NCBI GenBank assembly: GCA_026932235.1 | Contig: JAIXKR010000142.1 | Coordinates: 1-64,000 of the forward strand | DNA length: 64,000 nucleotides | Source: Burkholderiales bacterium | GTDB taxonomy: Bacteria > Pseudomonadota > Gammaproteobacteria > Burkholderiales > Burkholderiaceae_C | Direction of reading: 5' to 3' | In this document: piece by piece, positions 10,486 through 17,711 of the stretch | How the letters are laid out: every line of letters begins with the position of its first letter | Numbering within the stretch: the first letter of the stretch is position 1 | Translations under genes and position numbers: made by a program | Notes under the pieces: generated by a model | What the model was told of the DNA's origin: nothing | The model's database searches: none | Seen by the model: only the letters and a program-made list of their open reading frames with translations

Positions 10486-10508
10486 GCGGCCAGGCAGGAC
10501 CTGGCCGC
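10486..10508 (+). other. Perfect hairpin between lpd and zapE
   Basis: GCGGCCAGG (10486-10494) pairs perfectly with CCTGGCCGC (10500-10508) around the 5-base loop CAGGA. No T-run follows, so it is not a standard intrinsic terminator. It lies 30 bases after the lpd stop and ends 24 bases before the zapE start. A role as an mRNA 3'-end stabiliser or processing site is possible. Confidence 0.45.
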
Positions 10509-10532
10509 CGTGCTTCCAGGATCGCCTCTTTC

Positions 10533-11630
10533 ATGCCGGTTCGACAGCTCTACGAAAAGACCCTTGCCGAGCGCGGCTATGTGGCCGACGAAGCGCAGCT
10601 TCGCGCCATCGCCGCGCTCGAGCGCTGCGAGAACGAATGGGCCGACTACAAGGCGCGACGCAGCAACGCCATCACCAAGCTCATCCGCCGCCCGCCGATC
10701 CCGCGCGGCGTCTACATGTGGGGCGGCGTCGGGCGCGGCAAGAGCTTTCTGATGGACTGCTTCTTCCAGACCGTGCCGCTGACGCGCAAGACGCGCCTGC
10801 ACTTCCACGAGTTCATGCGCGAGGTGCACCGCCAACTGCAGGACCTCAAGGGCACGGTGAACCCGCTGGACGAGCTCGGCCGGCGCATCGCGCGCCGCTA
10901 TCGCCTGATCTGCTTCGACGAGTTCCACGTCGCCGACGTGACCGATGCGATGATCCTGCACCGGCTGCTCGAATCGCTGTTCGAGAACCGGGTGAGCATC
11001 GTCACGACGAGCAACTTCCACCCCGACGAGCTCTACCCGAACGGACTGCACCGCGACCGCATCCTGCCCGCGATCGCGCTCCTGAAGACACGGCTCGAGG
11101 TCGTCAACGTCGATGCCGGGAACGACTACCGGCGTCGCTCGCTCGACCAGATCGACATGTATCACTGGCCGCTGGACGCGGCGGCCGAGGCGGCGATGAA
11201 GCGCGCCTTCGAGCAGCTCGCCGAGGCGCGCGACGAGGAGGCGGTGATGCACATCGAGCACCGCGAGCTGCGTGCGCTGCGACGTGCCGGCGGCGTGGTC
11301 TGGTTCGACTTCCGCACGCTCTGCGGCGGCCCGCGCTCGCAGAACGACTACCTCGAGATCGCCTCGCGCTTTCACACCGTCCTGCTCTCGGGCGTGCCGC
11401 AGATGCCGCCGCGCCTGGCGAGCGAGGCGCGGCGCTTCACCTGGCTCGTCGACGTGCTCTACGACCGGCGCGTGAAGCTCATCCTCTCGGCGGCGGTGCC
11501 GGCCGAGGAACTCTACACGGAAGGCCCGCTGGTGCACGAGTTCCCGCGCACGGTCTCGCGCCTGGCGGAGATGCAGACGGCCGAGTACCTGGCGCTGGCG
11601 CGGCGCGAGGTCGACACCGCGCTCACCTGA
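10533..11630 (+). CDS. zapE: Cell division protein ZapE (AFG1/LACE1-family ATPase)
   Basis: P-loop ATPase of 365 residues in the AFG1 family. The Walker A motif GGVGRGKS is at residues 64-71 and the Walker B segment LICFDEFHVADVTDAM follows. E. coli ZapE associates with the Z ring late in division and affects FtsZ polymers. ATG 10533 starts MPVRQLYEKTLAERGY, which fits the family N terminus; the frame is open far upstream, but only as a shadow of lpd. It follows lpd in the same direction with a 77-base gap containing a strong hairpin. In several Burkholderiales zapE follows the odh genes, which is positional only and implies no shared function. Confidence 0.92.
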   Translation: MPVRQLYEKTLAERGYVADEAQLRAIAALERCENEWADYKARRSNAITKLIRRPPIPRGVYMWGGVGRGKSFLMDCFFQTVPLTRKTRLHFHEFMREVHRQLQDLKGTVNPLDELGRRIARRYRLICFDEFHVADVTDAMILHRLLESLFENRVSIVTTSNFHPDELYPNGLHRDRILPAIALLKTRLEVVNVDAGNDYRRRSLDQIDMYHWPLDAAAEAAMKRAFEQLAEARDEEAVMHIEHRELRALRRAGGVVWFDFRTLCGGPRSQNDYLEIASRFHTVLLSGVPQMPPRLASEARRFTWLVDVLYDRRVKLILSAAVPAEELYTEGPLVHEFPRTVSRLAEMQTAEYLALARREVDTALT

Positions 11631-11648
11631 GGTGTGCGGCGCGCGCCG

Positions 11649-12428
11649 CTACTTCAGCGGATCGACGCGCAGCAGCGCCACCGAGAGGTTGTCGCCGCCG
11701 CCGCGGGCGCGCTGGCGTGCCTTGGAGATCAGCATCTCGCTGGCCTCGCGCGGCGGCAGCGCGTGCACGATGGCGCCGATCTCCTTGGGGGTGAAGTAGT
11801 GCCACAGGCCGTCGCTGCACGCCAGCAGCGTGTCGCCGAACGCGAGCTGATCGATCGGCCACAGCGTCACCGGCGGGTCCGCCTGCGTGCCCAGGCAACC
11901 GGTGAGCAGGTTCGATTGCGGGTGCGTGTTCGCCGCCTCCTCGGTGAGCTTGCCCTCGTCGACCAGGCGCTGCACGAAGGAATGGTCCGAGGTCCGGCGC
12001 AGCATGTCCGCACCGCGGAAGTGGTAGACGCGCGAATCGCCGGCATGGACGACCCAGGCATCCAGGCCGGGGTTGACGAGGATGGCAGCGACCGTGCTGT
12101 GGGGCTCCTCCTCGGCGGTGATGGCCGTCAGCTTGATCATCAGGTGCGCTTCCATCACGAGCTGGCGCAGCAGCTCGGAGGCCTCGTCCTGCTGCGGCAC
12201 GTAGCGCTCGAACACCTGGCGCCCGGTCAGCAGCACCTGGTCGGCGGCCTTGCGGCCGCCGCTCTTGCCGCCCATGCCGTCGGCGACGATGGCCAGGGCG
12301 CAACCCTTGACGCGAGGGTGGGTGATGACCTCGACCTGGTCCTGCTGGTAGGCCCGGTCCCCCTTGTGCAGGCCGGTGGCTGCGGTCAGGCGAAAGGCAA
12401 GGCTGGCCGCCTGGGCTGTCGGACTCAT
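11649..12428 (-). CDS. PP2C-family serine/threonine protein phosphatase
   Basis: Metal-dependent PPM/PP2C phosphatase of 259 residues with no membrane segment. Visible motifs in order: the QQD segment after GDRAY (metal-binding Asp, with Gln where many relatives have Asn-Glu), VADGMGGKSGG (DGMGG motif), HAGDSRVYHF (GDSR), LACSDGLWHYF (SDGL) and GGGDNLSVALL (DN). All expected metal-binding aspartates appear present, so the enzyme should be active. Relatives dephosphorylate Ser/Thr residues and are often paired with an STPK/FHA system; no kinase is in the window. ATG 12428 gives MSPTAQAASLAF; a start at 12473 would overlap the divergent gene. Confidence 0.9.
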   Translation of the reverse strand: MSPTAQAASLAFRLTAATGLHKGDRAYQQDQVEVITHPRVKGCALAIVADGMGGKSGGRKAADQVLLTGRQVFERYVPQQDEASELLRQLVMEAHLMIKLTAITAEEEPHSTVAAILVNPGLDAWVVHAGDSRVYHFRGADMLRRTSDHSFVQRLVDEGKLTEEAANTHPQSNLLTGCLGTQADPPVTLWPIDQLAFGDTLLACSDGLWHYFTPKEIGAIVHALPPREASEMLISKARQRARGGGDNLSVALLRVDPLK

Positions 12429-12437
12429 GGCGGCGAA

Positions 12438-12443
12438 TATAAA
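12438..12443 (+). promoter_or_regulatory. AT-rich divergent promoter candidate (ydcH-like / PP2C)
   Basis: The 44-base gap between the divergent PP2C and YdcH-like genes contains AATATAAA, unusual for this GC-rich DNA. TATAAA (12438-12443) can act as a -10 element towards the YdcH-like gene, giving about a 25-base leader. Read on the other strand, TATATT (12436-12441) could serve the phosphatase, with a start point near its ATG. No good -35 boxes are seen on either side. Confidence 0.4.
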
Positions 12444-12472
12444 CTCAGCCCCGGGCTTCCCGGCGTGCAGCA

Positions 12473-12694
12473 ATGACCGACAACCTCCATTCCCCGCAGC
12501 GGCGCCTGATCGAGTTGCGCATCGAGCACGCGGATCTGAACAACCTGATCGACCACAGCATCGCGGACCCCTCGGTGGACGAGCTCGCGCTGCGGCGCCT
12601 GAAGAAGCGCCGCCTCGTGCTGCGCGACGAGATCGCGCGGCTGGAAGGCGAGCTCAATCCGCAAGGTTCGCCGCAGCCCGACGAGCCCGCCTGA
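12473..12694 (+). CDS. YdcH/DUF465-family small protein
   Basis: A 73-residue charged protein of the DUF465 (YdcH) family. It consists of a helical hairpin: an N-terminal helix RLIELRIEHADLNNLID, a turn with SVDELALRRLKKRRL, and a second helix LVLRDEIARLEGEL, then a Pro-rich tail. The 'LKKRRL..RDEI' pattern is the family signature. Its function is unknown; several family members are stress-expressed. It is divergent from the PP2C phosphatase and 99 bases upstream of the helicase start, in the same direction. Confidence 0.85.
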   Translation: MTDNLHSPQRRLIELRIEHADLNNLIDHSIADPSVDELALRRLKKRRLVLRDEIARLEGELNPQGSPQPDEPA

Positions 12695-12793
12695 ACGCCG
12701 GGCGCGCGCCGTGATCGTTCGCGCGCCAGCCGGCATCACCGCCGGGCTGCACGGGTGCCTCGTGGCTGCGCCCGAACCCGGGGCGGTGTGCGC

Positions 12794-14830
12794 GTGAGCG
12801 CGGACCTGTGGGCGGCGGTCGAGGCCGTGTTCGCGCCCGACGGTGCGCTGGCGCGGGCCGATCCGGGCTACCGGCTGCGGACGCAGCAACTCGAGTTGGC
12901 GCAGGCGGTGACGCAGACGCTGCAGGAGCGGCGCGTGCTCGTCGCGGAGGCGGGAACGGGGGTGGGCAAGACCTTCGCCTATCTCGTGCCCTTGCTGCTC
13001 TCGGGCAGCCGGGCGCTGGTCAGCACGGCCACCAAGAGCCTGCAGGACCAGCTCTTCCTGCGTGACCTGCCGCGGCTGCTGGAACTGCTCGGCCTGCCGC
13101 TGCGCACGGCGCTGCTGAAGGGGCGCTCGAGCTACCTCTGCCGGCACCGCCTGCAGCAGGCGCGCCTGACGGGTTCGCTGCCCGATCGCTTTGCCCTGCG
13201 CCAGCTCGCACGCGTCGAGGCCTGGGCGCAGGGCACGCGCACCGGCGACCTGGCCGAAGTCGAGGGCCTGGACGAACGCTCGGCGGTGATCGCGCTCGTC
13301 ACCAGCACGCGCGACAACTGCCTCGGCACCGAATGCCCCGTGTATGCGCAATGCCACGTCGTGCACGCCCGGCGCGAGGCGATGGCGGCCGATCTCGTGG
13401 TCGTGAACCACCATCTCTTCTTCGCCGACCTGTCGCTGCGCGACAGCGGCGTGGCCGAACTGTTGCCCACCGTCGACGCGGCGGTGTTCGACGAAGCGCA
13501 CCAGCTCGTGGATGCCGGGGTGCAATTCCTCGGGCAAACGCTGGGCACTGCCCAGCTGCTGGAATTCGCGCGCGACCTGCTCGCCGTGGGCAACAGCCTC
13601 GCGCGCGGGCTCGCGCCGTGGCAGCCGCTGGCCGCCGCCGTGGAGAAGGGCGCGCGCGAGCTGCGGCTGGCGCTGGCGGGAGACCTGCGCGGCCTGCGCA
13701 AGCTGCGCTGGGACGAGCGCGCGCGCCGCGCCGAACTGGCCCAGGCGCTGCAGGCGCTGGACGAGGCGCTGCGGCATGCCGCCGCGGTGCTGGGCGAGCA
13801 GTCCGTGGCCGGCCCCGACCTGGCGCGGCTGCACGAGCGCGCGCTCGATCTCGCGGCGCGGGCGCGGGTCTTCGCGCAGCCGTCGCCGCCCGAGCGCGTC
13901 CGCTGGATCGACGTGTCGCCGCATCAGGCGCGCCTGGTGGAGTCGCCGCTGGACATCCGCGAGATGATCAGCGAAGAGCGCGGCCGCTCCACGCGCGCCT
14001 GGATCTTCACCTCGGCCACGCTTGGCGATGACGAGCGCCTGAGCTGGTTCACGCAGCAGGCCGCGCTCGAGGACGCCCGCACGCTGCGCGTACAAAGCCC
14101 CTTCGACTACGCCGCGCACGCACGCGTCTGGGTACCGCCGCGCCTGCCCAAGCCGGGGGAGGGCGCGCATGCGGCCGCGGTCGGCCGCGTGGCCGCGCGC
14201 TGTGCGCACGCGCTGCAGGGTCGCACCTTCGTGCTGACGACGACGCTGCGCGCGCTGGCGCTCGTCACCGAGGCGCTGCAGCACGAGACGGCGCAGCTCG
14301 GCGGCGACTTCGAGGTGCTGACCCAGGGAACACAGCCGCGGCGCGCGCTGCTGCAGCGGTTTGCCGACGGACGCGGCCGCGTCCTCGTGGGCTCGCACAG
14401 CTTCTGGGAGGGCATCGACATCCCCGGCGATGCGCTGCAGTGCGTGCTCATCGACAAGCTCCCCTTCCCGCCGCCGGACGACCCGTTGGTGCAGGCGCGC
14501 GTGAAGCGCCTGCAGGCGCAGGGGCGCAACGCCTTCGACGAGGTGCACGTGGCCGAGGCCGCAGTGGCGCTGAAGCAGGGAGCGGGTCGATTGATCCGCT
14601 CGGAGACGGACCACGGCCTGCTGGTGATCTGCGACCCGCGATTGCGCGGCATGGCCTACGGCAGGCGACTGCTGGCGGCGCTGCCGCCGATGGCTGCGGT
14701 CGAAACCGAGGAGGAGGCCTTGCAGTGGCTTGCGCTTCTGGCCTCGATGCACGGGAGCGGGGCCGTTGCCGCTACCAGAAGCGCCACCACGGCCTGGCCG
14801 CGTCGGCCTGCGGCTTGGCGCCCGCGATGA
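12794..14830 (+). CDS. DinG/YoaA-family ATP-dependent DNA helicase (XPD-like, Fe-S)
   Basis: Superfamily 2 5'-3' DNA helicase of about 678 residues. Walker A is AEAGTGVGKT (~52-61). Four cysteines suitable for a [4Fe-4S] cluster appear between helicase motifs Ia and II: Cys116 in SSYLCRHR and three in DNCLGTECPVYAQC. The DEAH-type box is VFDEAHQL, and motif VI is QGAGRLIRSETDHG. Relatives unwind R-loops or act in replication repair. Start choice is uncertain: GTG 12794 gives SADLWAAVEAVF, while GTG 12755 adds 13 residues. The C terminus runs 59 bases into the end of convergent bamD, so its last ~20 residues are a low-complexity Arg/Ala/Pro tail. Confidence 0.9.
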   Translation: MSADLWAAVEAVFAPDGALARADPGYRLRTQQLELAQAVTQTLQERRVLVAEAGTGVGKTFAYLVPLLLSGSRALVSTATKSLQDQLFLRDLPRLLELLGLPLRTALLKGRSSYLCRHRLQQARLTGSLPDRFALRQLARVEAWAQGTRTGDLAEVEGLDERSAVIALVTSTRDNCLGTECPVYAQCHVVHARREAMAADLVVVNHHLFFADLSLRDSGVAELLPTVDAAVFDEAHQLVDAGVQFLGQTLGTAQLLEFARDLLAVGNSLARGLAPWQPLAAAVEKGARELRLALAGDLRGLRKLRWDERARRAELAQALQALDEALRHAAAVLGEQSVAGPDLARLHERALDLAARARVFAQPSPPERVRWIDVSPHQARLVESPLDIREMISEERGRSTRAWIFTSATLGDDERLSWFTQQAALEDARTLRVQSPFDYAAHARVWVPPRLPKPGEGAHAAAVGRVAARCAHALQGRTFVLTTTLRALALVTEALQHETAQLGGDFEVLTQGTQPRRALLQRFADGRGRVLVGSHSFWEGIDIPGDALQCVLIDKLPFPPPDDPLVQARVKRLQAQGRNAFDEVHVAEAAVALKQGAGRLIRSETDHGLLVICDPRLRGMAYGRRLLAALPPMAAVETEEEALQWLALLASMHGSGAVAATRSATTAWPRRPAAWRPR

Positions 14831-15599
14831 AGCGGCTCTCGGGGTAGTTCGCGCGCAGCACGCGCTCGGCGTCGTCGCGCAAGGTGACGAGCTGGAGCTT
14901 GTCGTAGCTGCGCACCATGATGTGCAGCGCCTCCTCGATCGTCGGCGCCTGCGGGTACTGCGCCACGGCCTGCTGCGCGCGGTTGGCCGCGGCGACATAG
15001 GCGCCGCGGTTGAAATAGTAGCGCGCCACGTGGACTTCGTAGGCCGCCAATGCGTTCACGATGTAGTCCATGCGCAGCCGCGCATCGGCGGCATAGCGTG
15101 AGGCCGGGAACTGGTCGACGAGCTGCTTGAACGCCTGCCAGGCGTCGCGCGAGGCCTGCTGGTCGCGCTCCGAGAGGTCTTGCCCGCCCAGGCTGCCGAA
15201 GAGTCCGAGGTTGTCGTTGAAGTTGATCACCCCGCGCAGATAGAGCGCGTAGTCCAGCGCCGGGCTCGAGGGGTTGAACTTGATGAAGCGGTCGATCGTC
15301 GCCAGCGCCTGCGGCCGGTCGTTCATCTTCCAGCGCGTGTAGGCCAGGTCGAGCTGCGCCTGCTGCGACAGCAGCGTGCCCGCGCCCAGGCCCTCGACGC
15401 GTTCGAGCGCCTTGGCCGCCTGTTCGTAGCTGCCGGACAGCATGTCGGCCCTGGCGTCTGCATACAATTTCTCGGCGCTGCGGCCGGCGAACTCGTCCTT
15501 GCCTGTGGTGCAGCCGCTGCCGAGGACGACGGCCGCCGCCGCGATCAGGGTCGCCGCAAGACGGCTGGGAACGCGGGTCCGGGAGCGGATCGGGGGCAT
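14772..15599 (-). CDS. bamD: Outer membrane assembly factor BamD
   Basis: Essential lipoprotein of the BAM complex that docks on BamA and helps insert outer-membrane proteins. Length is 275 residues. The N terminus has a basic start, a hydrophobic run (LAATLIAAAAVVLGSG) and a lipobox ending at Cys30 (LGSGC). The mature part starts AEKLYADARADMLSGSYEQA and is made of TPR-like helical repeats. It is divergent from rluD, an arrangement shared with E. coli (yfiO/rluD). The start at 15599 is the first ATG before the signal; a longer open frame upstream is only the shadow of rluD. The 3' end overlaps the helicase gene tail-to-tail. Confidence 0.96.
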   Translation of the reverse strand: MPPIRSRTRVPSRLAATLIAAAAVVLGSGCTTGKDEFAGRSAEKLYADARADMLSGSYEQAAKALERVEGLGAGTLLSQQAQLDLAYTRWKMNDRPQALATIDRFIKFNPSSPALDYALYLRGVINFNDNLGLFGSLGGQDLSERDQQASRDAWQAFKQLVDQFPASRYAADARLRMDYIVNALAAYEVHVARYYFNRGAYVAAANRAQQAVAQYPQAPTIEEALHIMVRSYDKLQLVTLRDDAERVLRANYPESRFIAGAKPQADAARPWWRFW

Positions 15600-15657
15600 C
15601 GGTACGGTCCTTGCGAGCGGCCGTGGCGGCGCGCGTCCTGCAGTGAAACGGCGGCAA

Positions 15658-15663
15658 ATTATA
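15658..15663 (-). promoter_or_regulatory. Candidate -10 element for bamD
   Basis: Read on the minus strand this is a perfect TATAAT. It lies 58 bases upstream of the bamD start, giving a leader of about 50 bases, and directly in front of the rluD start codon on the other strand. No convincing -35 hexamer is present at the usual spacing. Confidence 0.55.
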
Positions 15664-15671
15664 GGAAGCGC

Positions 15672-16703
15672 ATGAGCCGCAACCGAATGGTGCGGGAGCC
15701 GGTGGCGCCCGAGCGCCCGATCGAAGACCTCGAGGCGGAGTCCGATGCGGACCCCGGCGGCGACGCCGAGCGGCGCGAGTTCGTCGTCGACATCGCGGGG
15801 CACGGGCAGCGGCTGGACCGGCTGCTCGCGCAGGCGACGCCCGAGTTCTCGCGCAGCCATCTGCAGACGCTCGTCGCCGGGGGGCATGTGCGCGTCGACG
15901 GCAGCGTCTGCACGCACAACGCGCGCAGACTGCGCGGTGGGCAGACGGTGCAGTTCACGCTCGTGCCGACGGCCGAGAGCCGCGCCTTCACGCCGCAGCC
16001 GATGGTGCTGGGCATCGTGTTCGAGGACGCGCATCTGCTGGTGATCGACAAGCCAGCGGGCCTGGTCGTCCATCCGGCCGCGGGCCACTGGAGCGGTACC
16101 CTGCTCAACGGCTTGCTCGCGCATCACGCGGGCGCGGCGCGCCTGGCGCGCGCGGGCATCGTGCACCGCCTGGACAAGGACACCTCGGGCCTCATGGTGG
16201 TCGGCAAGACGCCGGAGGCCGTGACCGCGCTCGCGCGCGACATCGCCGCGCGCACGGTCAGGCGCGAATACCTGGCGATCGCCTGGGGCGAAGTGCAGGC
16301 CGGCACCCATTGCATCGATGCGCCGATCGGCCGCGATCCGGTGCAGCGCACGCGCATGACCGTCGCCGCCGGCGGTCGCAGCGCGCAGACGATGGTGGAA
16401 CGCGTCGCCGTTCGCGACGGCGTCTCGGCGCTGCGCTGCCGCCTGCACACCGGGCGCACGCACCAGATCCGCGTTCATCTGGGGTCGCGCGGTCATCCGC
16501 TGGTGGCCGACGCCTTGTACGGCGGACGTCCCGCCCTGGGTCTGCAGCGCCAGGCGCTGCATGCCGCTGTGCTCGCCTTCGAGCATCCGGTCGAGCGCAG
16601 GCCGATGTGGTTCCACCGCGCGCCGCCTGCGGACCTGGGCGAGGCGTGGCGGGCGGTAACCGGCGCCGATGCCGATTCCACTGCGCCGTCCGCGCTACAA
16701 TGA
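15672..16703 (+). CDS. rluD: 23S rRNA pseudouridine(1911/1915/1917) synthase RluD
   Basis: Pseudouridine synthase of the RluA/RluD family, 343 residues, modifying helix 69 of 23S rRNA. After an acidic N-terminal tail there is an S4 RNA-binding domain (~45-105: RLDRLLAQATPEFSRSHLQ, then GGHVRVDGSV). The catalytic domain starts around IVFEDAHLLVIDKPAG, and the catalytic Asp168 lies in HRLDKDTSGLMVV. A C-terminal GRTHQIRVHL motif is also present. Divergence from bamD supports RluD rather than RluC. Its last codons include a TACAAT sequence that may be the promoter of the next unit. Confidence 0.95.
   Translation: MSRNRMVREPVAPERPIEDLEAESDADPGGDAERREFVVDIAGHGQRLDRLLAQATPEFSRSHLQTLVAGGHVRVDGSVCTHNARRLRGGQTVQFTLVPTAESRAFTPQPMVLGIVFEDAHLLVIDKPAGLVVHPAAGHWSGTLLNGLLAHHAGAARLARAGIVHRLDKDTSGLMVVGKTPEAVTALARDIAARTVRREYLAIAWGEVQAGTHCIDAPIGRDPVQRTRMTVAAGGRSAQTMVERVAVRDGVSALRCRLHTGRTHQIRVHLGSRGHPLVADALYGGRPALGLQRQALHAAVLAFEHPVERRPMWFHRAPPADLGEAWRAVTGADADSTAPSALQ
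16696..16701 (+). promoter_or_regulatory. Candidate -10 element for scpB-rluB
   Basis: TACAAT inside CGCTACAATG overlaps the last codons and the first base of the rluD stop. It is about 280 bases upstream of the scpB start, and the gap 16704-16982 shows no other gene I can support. No matching -35 sequence is evident. The gap itself is very GC-rich and open in the scpB frame from 16785. Confidence 0.45.
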
Positions 16704-16982
16704 CCCATTCCGCGCGTCCTATGGCATCCGGGGGCGGCTCGAACGACGAGTCCACCTGGTCAGCCGGCCGCCGACGCGCGACGCATGTGCCTGAACCCGC
16801 GATCGGGCAAGCAGCGGCCCACGAGACCGCGCCCGCGGTCGCGGCAAGGCCGAACCCGACCCGACTCCGAGATTCCGCCCCGGACCGCGCAACGCGCGGG
16901 CGCCGCAAGACGGCAGGGCCGCAACACGGGCTGCGTCAAGCCCCTCATCGCCGCCCGCGAAGGCCGAGCACCGACGACCGAG

Positions 16983-17711
16983 ATGACGAGCGCCGAAGCC
17001 CAGCGCATCCTGGAGACCGCCTTGCTGTGCGCGCAGATGCCGATGTCGCTGCGCGAGATGCGCACGCTCTTCGACGACGAGATCGATGCCGACTCGCTGC
17101 GCGTGCTGCTCGAGCGCATCGGCAGCGACTGGGAGGAGCGCGGCATCGAACTGGTCGCGCTGGCCGGTGGCTGGCGCTTCCAGAGCCGCCCCGAGATGCG
17201 CCCATACCTCGATCGGTTGCACCCCGAGAAGCCGCCGAAGTATTCGCGCGCGGCGATGGAGACCCTGGCCATCGTCGCCTATCGGCAACCGGTGACGCGC
17301 GGCGACATCGAGGAGATCCGGGGGGTCAGCGTCAGTTCGCACATCGTCAAGCAGCTCGAGGATCGCGGCTGGATCGAGACCATCGGCCATCGCGAGGCGC
17401 CCGGACGCCCGGCGCTGTACGCGACGACGCCGCAATTTCTCGCCGATCTCGGCCTGGCGTCGCTCGACCAGCTGCCGCCCTTGTCGGGCGACGGTGACGC
17501 CCCGGGTGCCCAGGTGCTGTCGACGCTCGAGGCCCAGGCCTCGCTGCTCGACGAAGACCAGGCGAGCCTGCCGCTCGACGACGCCACGCCCGAGCGCGAA
17601 AGCCCTCCCGCCGCCGAGGCGGCTCCGACTCCGCGTGACGCTGCGCCCGGCGATTCGCGCGATGCCCCGCTTCGAACCTGCGACGAACTTCCGCCCGAAG
17701 AACGCCCATGA
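16983..17711 (+). CDS. scpB: Segregation and condensation protein ScpB
   Basis: Kleisin-associated winged-helix protein that joins ScpA and SMC in chromosome condensation; 242 residues. The core from [20 protein letters not shown] to [21 protein letters not shown] (~2-165) carries two winged helices, with the family segment [24 protein letters not shown], read here in two parts around residue 85. The tail is acidic and low in complexity. ATG 16983 is preferred; an in-frame ATG at 16785 would add 66 Arg-rich residues with no family resemblance. scpA is not next to it, as is common in betaproteobacteria. The stop overlaps the rluB start by four bases (ATGA). Confidence 0.93.
   Translation: MTSAEAQRILETALLCAQMPMSLREMRTLFDDEIDADSLRVLLERIGSDWEERGIELVALAGGWRFQSRPEMRPYLDRLHPEKPPKYSRAAMETLAIVAYRQPVTRGDIEEIRGVSVSSHIVKQLEDRGWIETIGHREAPGRPALYATTPQFLADLGLASLDQLPPLSGDGDAPGAQVLSTLEAQASLLDEDQASLPLDDATPERESPPAAEAAPTPRDAAPGDSRDAPLRTCDELPPEERP

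Noticed and set aside
14772-16616. Minus-strand frame that fuses a 339-residue segment to BamD
   Set aside because: The extra N-terminal part is antisense to rluD; the BamD signal peptide and lipobox clearly start at 15599.
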